DNA of 14,995 bases. Origin: Alphaproteobacteria bacterium. Its GTDB lineage: Bacteria > Pseudomonadota > Alphaproteobacteria > Micavibrionales > UBA2020. Each line of letters begins with the position of its first letter. Position 1 is the stretch's first letter. Made by a program: the position numbers and the translations under genes. The notes beneath the pieces were generated by a model. It had not been told where the DNA came from. It saw only the letters and a list, made by a program, of their open reading frames with translations, and did no database searches. Shown here piece by piece: positions 1 through 7,146 of the stretch. The stretch is taken from the NCBI GenBank assembly GCA_020853455.1, contig JADYYV010000313.1, positions 1 to 14,995 of the forward strand, in the 5' to 3' direction.

Positions 1-536
1 CTTCGTCGGACCTGCTGGTTGAGCAAAGCGGCAGGCTGGTAGGCAAGGATAACGGCAAGGAGCAGTCGGGCAATGCGTCCGCGCGCGCCAAGATCGAGAT
101 CCCGTTCGAGGAAGGCAACGCCGCCTACGGCAAGGGCGACTACCAGCGGGCCGCTAAAATCCTGACGCCTTGGGCGCAGCAGGGAAATGTTTCCGCACAG
201 ATCATGCTCGGCACCCTTTTCATGGACGGGAAAGGCGTGGAACAGGACTTCGACCAGGCACGCAAATGGTTCAGCCTGGCAGCGCAGCAGGGCAATGTGA
301 ACGCGCAATATAACATGGGGATCATGTGTTATAACGGCGACGGGGGCGAACAGGATGACGTGGAAGCGTATATGTGGTTCGCCGTCGCCGCAAAAAACGG
401 CAGCAAATCAGCCGCGCGTCAGCTGAAGCCGCTATCCCGCAAGATGCCTGTCGATGCCTTTAAGGAAGCGCAGCGCAAGGCGGCCGAATGGAAGCCCGGT
501 GTGCCCGCCGAAACGGAAGCGGATGCTGCGGAATAA
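1..536 (+). CDS. Sel1-like repeat protein, C-terminal part (5' end outside window)
   Basis: The reading frame is open from position 3 to a TAA at 534-536, so this is the 3' part of a longer gene; the first internal ATG at 204 is not the likely start. The visible ~177 residues contain at least two Sel1-type helical repeats: one around AAKILTPWAQQGNVSAQIMLG and one around ARKWFSLAAQQGNVNAQYNMG, each with the A-G-N-x-x-A-Q and L/M-G signature, then a degenerate third around AYMWFAVAAKNGSKSA. Sel1 repeats (TPR-like) mediate protein-protein contacts in bacterial regulatory or envelope proteins; the partner here is unknown. A charged tail ends the protein. The stop codon sits in the loop of a small hairpin (526-543) without a T-run, so that is a poor terminator. 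A second Sel1 protein of similar design lies at 11685-12362. The family call is firm; the specific role is unknown. Confidence 0.85.
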   Translation, partial: SSDLLVEQSGRLVGKDNGKEQSGNASARAKIEIPFEEGNAAYGKGDYQRAAKILTPWAQQGNVSAQIMLGTLFMDGKGVEQDFDQARKWFSLAAQQGNVNAQYNMGIMCYNGDGGEQDDVEAYMWFAVAAKNGSKSAARQLKPLSRKMPVDAFKEAQRKAAEWKPGVPAETEADAAE

Positions 537-574
537 TCCGCAGGCCGCATTATCAGGAAATACGTCCGGACTTT

Positions 575-1588
575 CTAGCCGTAGCGCGACGGCGTTTGTG
601 CGCGCGGCGGCTGATTGACGGCGTTTGCGAGCCGTTCCTCGATGGAACGGCGATAGCCGAAATTTTCGCGGGGGCCAGTAGCGCCGCGCGCAGCCGCCTT
701 TTCGAAATGGTTCATCAACGAAACGGTGCTCATGATTTCGGGGCTGACATCGCTCAGCACGGCTTCTTTGAATTCGGCATTCGTCAGGTGATCCAGATAG
801 GCCGGCGCTTCATGCGCAACACCGATATGCAGGATGCTGCGGATATGATCGATGTCGAATTTTTTTGCGGACGCAGCATGCGGCAGCGGCTCGGATGCGG
901 GTGACGTATAGCGGATGTGATAGTCCACCATCGACTGCCTGTCATAAGGGTCGAGGTTCTGGAGCGCCCACAGGAAATCCGCCGACATTTGTTTCGCGTC
1001 GTCGTCGAGACGTTCCTTGAATTTACGTTCGGCGTATTTTTCCAGCACTTCGGCCTGATAAACGTCCGGCGGCTTGCCGGTCGCTTGCTGCAGCTGGTTT
1101 GCGATCGATTTCAGATCGGCCGCATCGATCTGCGCGTTCTGGATACGGCGCACCATCAGGTTTACGAAGGCATGCGCATCCGCCTCCCGCACGCGCGCCA
1201 GCATCAATGCGGTTTCTGAATCGGGTTCGCCGGCCGCGCGCGTTTGCGGCGTCAGCTGCAGGACTTTATCCTGCCAGACATGGCGCATTTCATGAATGAG
1301 CGACAACGCAAGATCTGTCGCAGGCGCATAGGGATTAAGCGCGATATACTGCTGTCCTGTTTCGCGGTGCGTCACCAGCTGCGCGGCGGCGGGGCCGTTT
1401 TTCATGTTTTTGTCGAAAGTGACGCCGACGCCTTCCTGCGTCATCAGGTCGAGCAGGAATTTCGTTTCGGGATAATTGCTGATCATGGCGATCGCTTCGT
1501 CGAGTTTGCCGCGACGCGCACGCTTGGGCGTGATCGCCCATTTCGCTTCCTCGAACTTTTCCCGCAATTTGCCTTTGAAGATTCCCAT
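575..1588 (-). CDS. predicted zinc metallopeptidase (HEMRH), DUF6782-like
   Basis: A 337-residue protein with the motif HEMRH at residues 99-103 (context SLIHEMRHVWQD), matching the zinc-binding HExxH of gluzincin/metzincin-type peptidases. About 30 residues on is READAHA, whose Glu135 is a good candidate third zinc ligand (ExxA-type pattern). A short strand-like stretch YIALNPY precedes the helix, as in related proteins. It resembles the family I remember as DUF6782 'putative metallopeptidase'; that name is from memory and was not searched. No signal peptide or membrane segment is visible, so it is probably cytoplasmic or exported by a non-Sec route. The ATG at 1586-1588 is the first good start; a strong promoter lies only 7 bases upstream of it. 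The neighbouring gene on this strand ends at a terminator (1671-1698), so this gene is its own transcription unit, converging with the Sel1 gene. Two apparent paralogues with damaged motifs lie at 12695-13588 and 13639-14676. Substrate unknown. Confidence 0.8.
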   Translation of the reverse strand: MGIFKGKLREKFEEAKWAITPKRARRGKLDEAIAMISNYPETKFLLDLMTQEGVGVTFDKNMKNGPAAAQLVTHRETGQQYIALNPYAPATDLALSLIHEMRHVWQDKVLQLTPQTRAAGEPDSETALMLARVREADAHAFVNLMVRRIQNAQIDAADLKSIANQLQQATGKPPDVYQAEVLEKYAERKFKERLDDDAKQMSADFLWALQNLDPYDRQSMVDYHIRYTSPASEPLPHAASAKKFDIDHIRSILHIGVAHEAPAYLDHLTNAEFKEAVLSDVSPEIMSTVSLMNHFEKAAARGATGPRENFGYRRSIEERLANAVNQPPRAQTPSRYG

Positions 1589-1595
1589 GTCCTGA

Positions 1596-1624
1596 ATTTT
1601 ACTGTGTTTTCAATAATATGTCAA
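1596..1624 (-). promoter_or_regulatory. sigma70-type promoter of the metallopeptidase gene, near-leaderless
   Basis: On the minus strand TTGACA (1619-1624, perfect -35) is followed after 17 bases by TAAAAT (1596-1601, 5 of 6 to TATAAT). The -10 ends only 7 bases before the ATG at 1588, so transcription should begin at or within a base or two of the start codon. A 10-bp palindrome TTTCTAGAAA lies just upstream at 1631-1640 and could be an operator, but such palindromes are frequent by chance. Confidence 0.6.
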
Positions 1625-1670
1625 ATATGTTTTCTAGAAACAGGTGCGCGAATAATACCCTCAAAACGCA

Positions 1671-1698
1671 CAAAACCGTCTCCGGAGAGGCGGTTTTG
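1671..1698 (-). terminator. rho-independent terminator after the small secreted-protein gene
   Basis: A 12-bp stem (1671-1682 pairing with 1687-1698, one G-T pair) closes a CGGA tetraloop. Read on the minus strand it follows the stop of the gene at 1722-2030 by about 23 bases, and the descending arm ends in a T-run with a further TTTT shortly after. It separates that gene from the metallopeptidase promoter. Confidence 0.75.
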
Positions 1699-1721
1699 CG
1701 GTGAAAAGACTATCTTGGGTC

Positions 1722-2030
1722 TTATTCGGCGTTACGTTCGAAGCGAACACGCTCGCGAACATACACTTTGGTGTCGGTTTCGCCCGGGCTGGGGCTGTTT
1801 GCGCCGTATTCGGTGTCGGAACGGGCATTTCGCTGGCGTTTTACCGTGGTCGTCGTTGTATCTGTAGTCATGACGCTGCCGGGGGGAAGGGTGGCATCCA
1901 TCGGTGCTTCATAGGTCGTCAGGCCGTCGGTTTCGGTGGTGGTGCGCACGGTAACGCTTTCGCTGCCGGCAAAGGCCAGCGCCGGAACCATGACCAGTGC
2001 CGCCGCGAGCGTTTTCAGGGTGGTTTTCAT
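1722..2030 (-). CDS. small secreted Thr-rich protein of unknown function
   Basis: A 102-residue protein starting with a clear Sec signal peptide: positive n-region (MKTTLK), hydrophobic core (LAAALVMVPALAF) and a likely cleavage site after Ala21 (AFA/GSES). The mature part of about 80 residues is polar and rich in Thr, including a Thr run around residues 57-63, and ends in a charged segment (VYVRERVRFERN). There is no cysteine, lipobox, membrane anchor or motif I recognise. It is expected to be periplasmic or secreted. The ATG is preceded by a good ribosome-binding site (AAGGAGAA) 6-8 bases upstream, which fixes the start. A terminator follows at 1671-1698, and parB upstream is separated by about 110 bases, so it is probably monocistronic; no convincing promoter was seen. 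The gene call is firm; the function is unknown. Confidence 0.8.
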   Translation of the reverse strand: MKTTLKTLAAALVMVPALAFAGSESVTVRTTTETDGLTTYEAPMDATLPPGSVMTTDTTTTTVKRQRNARSDTEYGANSPSPGETDTKVYVRERVRFERNAE

Positions 2031-2141
2031 GTGGATTCTCCTTCACGCGTTAACTTTTGAATGTCTTGCGGCTGGAAAGCGTCGCTTTTCCCGCCATCGG
2101 ATCGTCCAACAGCGGGCTAAGTGATTCAGTTCCCTGGCTAT

Positions 2142-3095
2142 TTAGCGGCGGGGGGTCTGGCCAAGGCGCGCCAGCAGATCGTCCAGCTGGTCGAGGCTCT
2201 TGTATTCGATCGTCAGGCGGCCGGCGGGACCCACGCTGTCGATCGTTACGTTCAGACCCAGCTTGTCGGATGTCAGGCGTTCCAGCGCCAGCACATCGAC
2301 GTCTTTCTGGATGAAACGCTGCGCCTTTTTGCCGGGCTTCAGTTTGCCGTCGGCTGATTTCTGCACGAGCGCTTCGATCTGGCGGACGTTCAGGCCGCGA
2401 CGCTGGATCAGGTCGGCAAGCTCTTCCGGATTTTTTGCGCCGATCAGGGCGCGGGCGTGGCCGGCGCTGAGCGAGCCGTTCTGGATCATGCTGCGCACGG
2501 ATTGCGGCAGCTTCAGCAGGCGCATCGTGTTGGCGACATGGCTGCGGCTTTTGCCCAGCTGGGTTGCCAGCGCATCCTGCGTATGACCGAATTCGTCCAT
2601 CAGGCGCTGATAGCCTTCGGCTTCTTCGACCGCCGACAGGTCTTCGCGCTGCAGGTTTTCGATGAGCGCGATTTCCAGCGCCTGCTTATCATTCAGCTCC
2701 TGAATAACAACGGGCACTTCATGGAGCTGCGCCTTTTGCGCGGCGCGCCAGCGGCGTTCGCCGGCGATAATTTCAAACATCGTGCCGGAGAGGGGGCGCA
2801 CAAGGATCGGCTGCAAGACCCCATGCACGCCGATGCTGTCGGCCAGCTGATCGAGCGCAGCGTCATCAAAATAACGGCGCGGCTGGAATTTGCCGGGCGT
2901 CATTTTATCGACGGGCAGTTTACGCTGTGCGCCTGCGGGCGCGTTCGCCTGCTGTGCCTGCACCTGCTGGACGGTCGCGACAATTTCATCGGCGCGTTTC
3001 ATTTTCGGCTGGAATGCTTCTTCCTCTTTGCGCGCGTCCTGAAAGAGGGCGTCGAGGCCGCGGCCAAGCCCGCGTTTTTTCTGTTCAACTGTCAT
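2142..3095 (-). CDS. parB: chromosome-partitioning protein ParB
   Basis: A 317-residue ParB/Spo0J-family CTPase that binds parS DNA, spreads as a sliding clamp and stimulates ParA. In order: N-terminal ParA-contact motif KKRGLGRGLDALF (residues 6-18); a flexible linker rich in Q and A; the ParB/Srx CTP-binding domain from about residue 58, with the signature GERRWRA at 112-118 and ENLQREDL around 145; a helix-turn-helix around HTQDALATQLGKSRSHVANTM that recognises parS; and a C-terminal dimerisation segment ending RLGQTPRR. Length and domain order are normal for the chromosomal family. The start is the ATG at 3093-3095; a GGAG lies somewhat far upstream. It follows parA by 24 bases on the same strand, the standard parAB operon, and four parS sites lie within 1.6 kb upstream. 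Confidence 0.97.
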   Translation of the reverse strand: MTVEQKKRGLGRGLDALFQDARKEEEAFQPKMKRADEIVATVQQVQAQQANAPAGAQRKLPVDKMTPGKFQPRRYFDDAALDQLADSIGVHGVLQPILVRPLSGTMFEIIAGERRWRAAQKAQLHEVPVVIQELNDKQALEIALIENLQREDLSAVEEAEGYQRLMDEFGHTQDALATQLGKSRSHVANTMRLLKLPQSVRSMIQNGSLSAGHARALIGAKNPEELADLIQRRGLNVRQIEALVQKSADGKLKPGKKAQRFIQKDVDVLALERLTSDKLGLNVTIDSVGPAGRLTIEYKSLDQLDDLLARLGQTPRR

Positions 3096-3119
3096 GACGA
3101 TAATAAACTCCGATAAAAA

Positions 3120-3971
3120 TTAGCCGCCGAATTTTGTCTGCAATTGCGCTTCGCGCTTCAGCAGTTCCTTGGCGAGATGGATATACGCCTGCGAACCGGA
3201 GCAATGCATGTCATACACAATCGCGGGCAGGCCGAAAGACGGCGCTTCCGAAATGCGCACGTTGCGCGGGATCACGGTTTCAAAAACCTTGTCGCCGAAA
3301 AAGCTACGGACGTTGTCCGACACCTGGTTCGCAAGGTTGTTGCGCTTGTCGTACATCGTCAGCACGACGCCGGTCAGTTCAAGGTTCTGGTTGAATGCGT
3401 TCTTCACGCGCTCGATCGTTTTCACCAGATGGCTGAGGCCTTCCAGCGCATAGAATTCGCATTGCAGCGGCACCAGCACGCCGTTGGACGCCACCAGCGC
3501 ATTCAGCGTCAGCAGGTTCAGGGACGGGGGGCAGTCGAACATCACGTAATCGAATTTATTGGTCGCCGCCTCCAACGCGTCCTTCAGGCGGTATTCGCGG
3601 CGCTGTGCATCCACCAATTCGATCTCGGCACCCGAGAGGTGAATGGAGGAAGATATTATGAAAAGGTTCGGCACCTTGGTTTCATGAATAGCTTCATCCA
3701 CGCCGCAGTCGCCAAACAGTACTTCATAGGTGCCGTTCACACGGTCGGCACGATCTACGCCAAAACCGGTGGAGGCGTTGCCCTGCGGGTCCAGATCGAC
3801 CACCAGCACGCGTTTTCCAACCGCTGCGAGAGCCGTTGCAAGGTTCACGGTGGTCGTTGTTTTGCCAACGCCGCCCTTTTGGTTCGAAATGCTGATAAAC
3901 CGCGTCTGGGAGGCGCTGCCGCCGTCCGTAACAGGGGTGGAGTCTTCCATTTTGGGTAATGCCTGGGTCAT
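3120..3971 (-). CDS. parA: chromosome-partitioning ATPase ParA
   Basis: A ParA/Soj-family deviant-Walker ATPase that binds nucleoid DNA as an ATP dimer and moves ParB-parS complexes. Visible: the deviant Walker A QKGGVGKTTT (the first lysine is the signature residue) about 30 residues from the start, Walker A' VLVVDLDPQGN, Walker B YVMFDCPPSL, and the conserved VIPRNVRISEAPSFG near the C terminus. The frame stays open to a GTG at 4014-4016, but that codon lies inside a perfect parS site. The ATG at 3969-3971 (283 residues) is the more plausible start, with a weak CAGGT upstream; the ATG at 3948-3950 is a further option. It is followed by parB and preceded by rsmG on the same strand, with a 105-base gap holding two parS sites that could let ParB influence its transcription. 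The family is certain; the exact start is open. Confidence 0.95.
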   Translation of the reverse strand: MTQALPKMEDSTPVTDGGSASQTRFISISNQKGGVGKTTTTVNLATALAAVGKRVLVVDLDPQGNASTGFGVDRADRVNGTYEVLFGDCGVDEAIHETKVPNLFIISSSIHLSGAEIELVDAQRREYRLKDALEAATNKFDYVMFDCPPSLNLLTLNALVASNGVLVPLQCEFYALEGLSHLVKTIERVKNAFNQNLELTGVVLTMYDKRNNLANQVSDNVRSFFGDKVFETVIPRNVRISEAPSFGLPAIVYDMHCSGSQAYIHLAKELLKREAQLQTKFGG

Positions 3972-4008
3972 AAGGTTTTGTACCTGAGGATTCGGGTGGG
4001 AGCAAGCG

Positions 4009-4024
4009 TGTTTCACGTGAAACA
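4009..4024. promoter_or_regulatory. parS site 1 (perfect 16-bp palindrome)
   Basis: TGTTTCACGTGAAACA, a perfect match to the universal chromosomal parS palindrome bound by ParB. It lies just upstream of the preferred parA start and covers the alternative GTG start codon. Confidence 0.96.
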
Positions 4025-4056
4025 GGATTTAGGTATCAGAACACCGTAAACAGGCA

Positions 4057-4072
4057 TGTTTCACGTGAAACA
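4057..4072. promoter_or_regulatory. parS site 2 (perfect 16-bp palindrome)
   Basis: The second perfect TGTTTCACGTGAAACA, 48 bases from site 1, between the rsmG stop (4077) and parA. Sites 1 and 2 therefore occupy the region where a parA promoter would be expected, so ParB binding could repress or bend it (inference). Confidence 0.96.
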
Positions 4073-4076
4073 AAGA

Positions 4077-4700
4077 CTATTTTTTAACTAAGTCTTTGAT
4101 TCTTAGTATTTTTCCAGACATATCGCTTTCGCTCGGGAATACCTCCAGTGCAAAGTCCCATGTCTGGTGCGCCTTATCGATTTCTTCGCCATGCTGCAAC
4201 CCCTTGGCCAGAACGGCATAGATGGGATGGTTCGGGGTACGCAACCGGTCCACATGGCCAAGCAAGTCCTGCAGGGGCGCAAGGGCACGGACGGTGACAA
4301 CATCGATGTTCGGGATCACGCAATCTTCAATCCGCTTGTCGTGAACGGTCACGGGTGTGGAGGTTTCACGTGAAACTTCCCGCAGGAAGGTGGCCTTACG
4401 GATATCGGATTCCACCAGATGGACATCTTTGACGCCCAGCATAGCCAGGACAAGCCCGGGAAAACCCGCGCCAGAGCCAAGATCGGCCAAGGTTACCTCG
4501 ATATCGGGGATATAGCGGAACATCTGCGCGCTATCAAAGAAATGGCGCTCCGCCGCGTCATCGATCGTGGTGGGTCCGACAAGGTTGATCGCCTTCTGCC
4601 ATTTGCGGAGCAGGGCGTTATAGGTCTCCAGCTTGTCCAGTGTTTCACGTGAAACAAAGAATCCGTGACGCTCAAAGGTATTCTTAAAGATTTCAGGCAA
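4077..4700 (-). CDS. rsmG: 16S rRNA (guanine-527-N7) methyltransferase RsmG
   Basis: A 207-residue RsmG (GidB) family S-adenosylmethionine-dependent methyltransferase that modifies G527 of 16S rRNA in the 530 loop; loss of it in other bacteria gives low-level streptomycin resistance. Visible: N-terminal helix region YNALLRKWQKAINLVGP, then the SAM-binding motif LADLGSGAGFPGLVLA (residues 71-86), HLVESDIRKATFLREV (motif II) and VRALAPLQDLL. The start is a TTG at 4698-4700: no ATG lies nearby, and GGAGAGC about 7 bases upstream is a good ribosome-binding site. The start overlaps the mnmG stop by 8 bases, which suggests translational coupling. Two parS sites are embedded in the coding sequence. 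The length is normal. Confidence 0.96.
   Translation of the reverse strand: MPEIFKNTFERHGFFVSRETLDKLETYNALLRKWQKAINLVGPTTIDDAAERHFFDSAQMFRYIPDIEVTLADLGSGAGFPGLVLAMLGVKDVHLVESDIRKATFLREVSRETSTPVTVHDKRIEDCVIPNIDVVTVRALAPLQDLLGHVDRLRTPNHPIYAVLAKGLQHGEEIDKAHQTWDFALEVFPSESDMSGKILRIKDLVKK
4362..4377. promoter_or_regulatory. parS site 3, inside rsmG
   Basis: The 14-bp core GTTTCACGTGAAAC (4363-4376) is perfect and the outermost base pair is changed. It lies within the rsmG coding sequence, where it encodes Val-Ser-Arg-Glu-Thr at residues 109-113. Confidence 0.92.
4641..4656. promoter_or_regulatory. parS site 4, inside rsmG near its start
   Basis: A perfect TGTTTCACGTGAAACA within rsmG codons 15-20, again read as Val-Ser-Arg-Glu-Thr in the same frame as site 3. 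Together with sites 1-3 it makes a cluster of four within about 650 bases. Confidence 0.95.
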
Positions 4701-6564
4701 CTTTGCTCTCCGGCTTGCGCTTGATATAGCGGAGGAGGGCGACCAGCGCGGCTGGCGTCACTCCGGGGATACGTGCGGCGGCGCCCAGCGTATCCGGGCG
4801 GTGCTTGCCCAGTTTCAGGCGCATTTCATTCGACAGGCTGCCGACCGCCGTATAATCGAGATCATGGGGCAGCTCCAGCGCTTCATCGCGGCGGAAGGCC
4901 TTGATATCGGATTCCTGTCGCTGGATATATCCTGCATAGCGGGCATCAATTTCAACCTGCTCGACAATCGCCGGCGCGATATTGCCCAGCTGCGGCCAAT
5001 GTGCCTTCAGCGCGTCGATAGAGATATCGGGGTAGCGCATCAGGTCATGAACGGAGCGGCGCGTGCCATCCTGATTGACCTTGAAACCCAAACGCTCCAG
5101 TTCGACCGGCAGTGCAGTCAGGCTGGTCACCAGTTCGCGCGCATCCGACAGTTGGCGATGTTTTTCTTCAAACATTCCAGCACGTTCAGAGCCAACACAT
5201 CCTATGGAAATACCCGCCGGCGTCAGGCGCTGGTCGGCATTGTCGGCACGGAGCAACAGACGATACTCGGCGCGGGAGGTGAACATGCGGTAAGGTTCGG
5301 TCACGCCCTGCGTCACCAGATCGTCAATCATGACGCCGATATAACCGTCGGCGCGATCCAGCACGAATTCAGCACCATTACCCGCAGCTTTCAGCGCGGC
5401 ATTGATACCGGCGATCAGCCCCTGTGCGCCTGCTTCTTCATAACCGGTCGTGCCGTTGATCTGGCCCGCCAGAAACAGTCCTGGCTGCGCGCGGGTTTCC
5501 AGCGTGCGGGTAAGGGCGCGGGGATCGACGTAATCGTATTCAATCGCGTAACCCGCCACCATGATTTTGACGTCTTCAAGGCCCGGGATCGTGCGGATCA
5601 TCGCATCCTGAACGGCTTCTGGCAGCGAAGTCGAAATGCCGTTCGGATAAACGGTCGGATCATCAAGACCTTCCGGCTCGAGGAAAATCTGGTGACGTTC
5701 CTTATCCGCAAACCGGACGACCTTATCCTCGATCGACGGGCAGTAGCGGGGACCGGAAGATTTAATCTGGCCGGAATACATCGGCGCGTCATGCAGGTTG
5801 TCGCGAATGACTTTATGCGTGTTTTCGTTGGTGTAAGTGATAAAGCACGAGATTTGCGGCACGGTGACTTTATCGTTCATGAACGAAAACGGCGTGGGCG
5901 GATTGTCGCCGGGCTGTTCTTCCAGCATGTTCCATTTAATCGTACGGCCATCGAGGCGCGCGGGCGTGCCTGTTTTCAGGCGCCCCATCGGCAACTTCAG
6001 TTTTTCAAGCGACAGGGCGAGTCCGATCGACGGCTTCTCGCCGATACGCCCGGCTGCATGTTGTTCACGACCGCGATGCACGATGCCGCGCAAGAATGTG
6101 CCGGTTGTAATCACCAGCGCGCCGCAGGAAAACGTCGTTCCATCGGCAGATACGACGCCACTCACGCGACCCGAAGCATCTGTCAGAATTTCTTCCGCAC
6201 CATCCCCATAGAGAGTCAGGTTCGGATAGTTCAGCAGGATCGCCTGCATGTTGTCGCGATACAGTTTGCGATCGGCCTGCGCACGGGGACCGCGAACGGC
6301 GGGGCCCTTGCTGGCGTTCAGGATACGAAACTGGATGCCCGCTTTGTCGATGACCTTGCCCATCACGCCGTCAAGCGCGTCGATTTCGCGCACAAGATGC
6401 CCCTTGCCAAGCCCACCTATGGCAGGGTTGCAGGACATGACGCCGACAGAATCGATCTTATGGGTCAGTAGCAGGGTTTTGGCGCCCATGCGTGCGGAAG
6501 CGGCTGCAGCTTCACAGCCCGCATGTCCTCCCCCCACCACAATGACGTCAAATTTCTTATCCAT
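4693..6564 (-). CDS. mnmG: tRNA uridine-5-carboxymethylaminomethyl modification enzyme MnmG
   Basis: A 623-residue MnmG (GidA): the FAD-dependent partner of MnmE in forming cmnm5U at wobble position 34 of certain tRNAs, using 5,10-methylene-tetrahydrofolate. Visible: N-terminal dinucleotide fold VIVVGGGHAGCEAA (FAD binding, residues 8-21), the family signatures SCNPAIGGLGKGHLVREIDAL and GPRYCPSIEDKV, then TTGYEEAGAQGLIAGINAAL and TSRAEYRLLLRADNAD, and a helical C-terminal domain ending RYIKRKPESKVA. The length is that of typical homologues. AGGTAAG lies about 8 bases before the ATG. It heads the mnmG-rsmG-parA-parB run. mnmE, often directly upstream in alphaproteobacteria, is absent here and replaced by a divergent unknown gene. 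Confidence 0.98.
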   Translation of the reverse strand: MDKKFDVIVVGGGHAGCEAAAASARMGAKTLLLTHKIDSVGVMSCNPAIGGLGKGHLVREIDALDGVMGKVIDKAGIQFRILNASKGPAVRGPRAQADRKLYRDNMQAILLNYPNLTLYGDGAEEILTDASGRVSGVVSADGTTFSCGALVITTGTFLRGIVHRGREQHAAGRIGEKPSIGLALSLEKLKLPMGRLKTGTPARLDGRTIKWNMLEEQPGDNPPTPFSFMNDKVTVPQISCFITYTNENTHKVIRDNLHDAPMYSGQIKSSGPRYCPSIEDKVVRFADKERHQIFLEPEGLDDPTVYPNGISTSLPEAVQDAMIRTIPGLEDVKIMVAGYAIEYDYVDPRALTRTLETRAQPGLFLAGQINGTTGYEEAGAQGLIAGINAALKAAGNGAEFVLDRADGYIGVMIDDLVTQGVTEPYRMFTSRAEYRLLLRADNADQRLTPAGISIGCVGSERAGMFEEKHRQLSDARELVTSLTALPVELERLGFKVNQDGTRRSVHDLMRYPDISIDALKAHWPQLGNIAPAIVEQVEIDARYAGYIQRQESDIKAFRRDEALELPHDLDYTAVGSLSNEMRLKLGKHRPDTLGAAARIPGVTPAALVALLRYIKRKPESKVA

Positions 6565-6608
6565 ATCAGTAACTTACCTGACTATATTCCGGAAAATTAA
6601 CTTTTTAC

Positions 6609-6636
6609 CTGACAGGCCTGAGTTTTAGGCTATAAT
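6609..6636 (+). promoter_or_regulatory. sigma70-type promoter for the gene at 6689
   Basis: CTGACA (6609-6614, 5 of 6) and a perfect TATAAT (6631-6636) are separated by 16 bases on the plus strand. The expected transcript starts near 6643, giving a leader of about 45 bases. It sits in the 124-base divergent gap between mnmG and the gene at 6689. Confidence 0.6.
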
Positions 6637-6688
6637 AGGCATTAAGGAAATTACCCTAATCGGGTGAAAAGGGCAAGCGGGTTATACC

Positions 6689-7072
6689 ATGGTGCTGTTA
6701 CGCGGCATAGACGACCTGACGACCTACAAGGGCATTGCGACCGAAGCTTTCGGTGCGCAGGCCTTGGCACAAGCGCAGCAAAAACTGGTTCTGGCCGACC
6801 CGGCCGCTGCCGAGGCGCTAACCACCTTCTATGCCGCTGCCGAAACCCTCCGCTCGTCCGAAAACGCCTTCAACAGCCGCGCGCGCAAAGGCGGGCCTGA
6901 CCTGAAGGCAAACCTGCGCTCCGAAGGCCAGTTCAAGGCCATCAAAGGATTTAACGACGCGAAGCAAACCCTTCTGGGTGTCGATCAGGTGATTGGCCAG
7001 CAGATTGTCGAACTGGTCGAAAAATCCATTAGCGGCAAAGGTCGCAAGCTGACCCGTTCCTTCCAGAGCTGA
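6689..7072 (+). CDS. hypothetical helical protein
   Basis: A 127-residue protein I do not recognise. It is predicted helical by eye: alanine- and glutamine-rich segments such as FGAQALAQAQQKLVLADPAAAEAL and FYAAAETLRSSENAFNSRARKG, then a more basic C-terminal part ending SGKGRKLTRSFQS. It has no signal peptide, membrane segment, cysteine or recognised motif, so it is probably cytoplasmic. The ATG at 6689 is the only reasonable start, but its ribosome-binding site is weak (GGGCAAGCGGG region). A well-formed promoter upstream (6609-6636) and codon use like that of its neighbours support a real gene. It is divergent from mnmG and about 75 bases from the next plus-strand gene, which has its own promoter. 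Confidence 0.7.
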   Translation: MVLLRGIDDLTTYKGIATEAFGAQALAQAQQKLVLADPAAAEALTTFYAAAETLRSSENAFNSRARKGGPDLKANLRSEGQFKAIKGFNDAKQTLLGVDQVIGQQIVELVEKSISGKGRKLTRSFQS

Positions 7073-7092
7073 ACAACCCGGTTTATAGCGGC

Positions 7093-7121
7093 TTGACTCG
7101 CCGTATGGCGGCTTTTATACA
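7093..7121 (+). promoter_or_regulatory. sigma70-type promoter for the gene at 7147
   Basis: TTGACT (7093-7098, 5 of 6) and TATACA (7116-7121, 4 of 6) are spaced by exactly 17 bases, with a CATAAT slightly further on. The predicted start is near 7128, about 19 bases before the ATG at 7147. Confidence 0.6.
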
Positions 7122-7146
7122 TAATTCTGTATAAGAGCAGGTGCGC

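Noticed and set aside
526..543. Hairpin spanning the stop codon of the first Sel1 gene
   Set aside because: The stem is short and there is no T-run; not supportable as a terminator.
3144..3959. Plus-strand 271-codon frame opposite parA
   Set aside because: parA carries all ATPase motifs on the minus strand; this is an antisense shadow.
4801..6471. Long plus-strand open frame of 556 codons opposite mnmG
   Set aside because: mnmG on the minus strand is unmistakable; the antisense frame has no recognisable motif and arises from GC-rich codon use.
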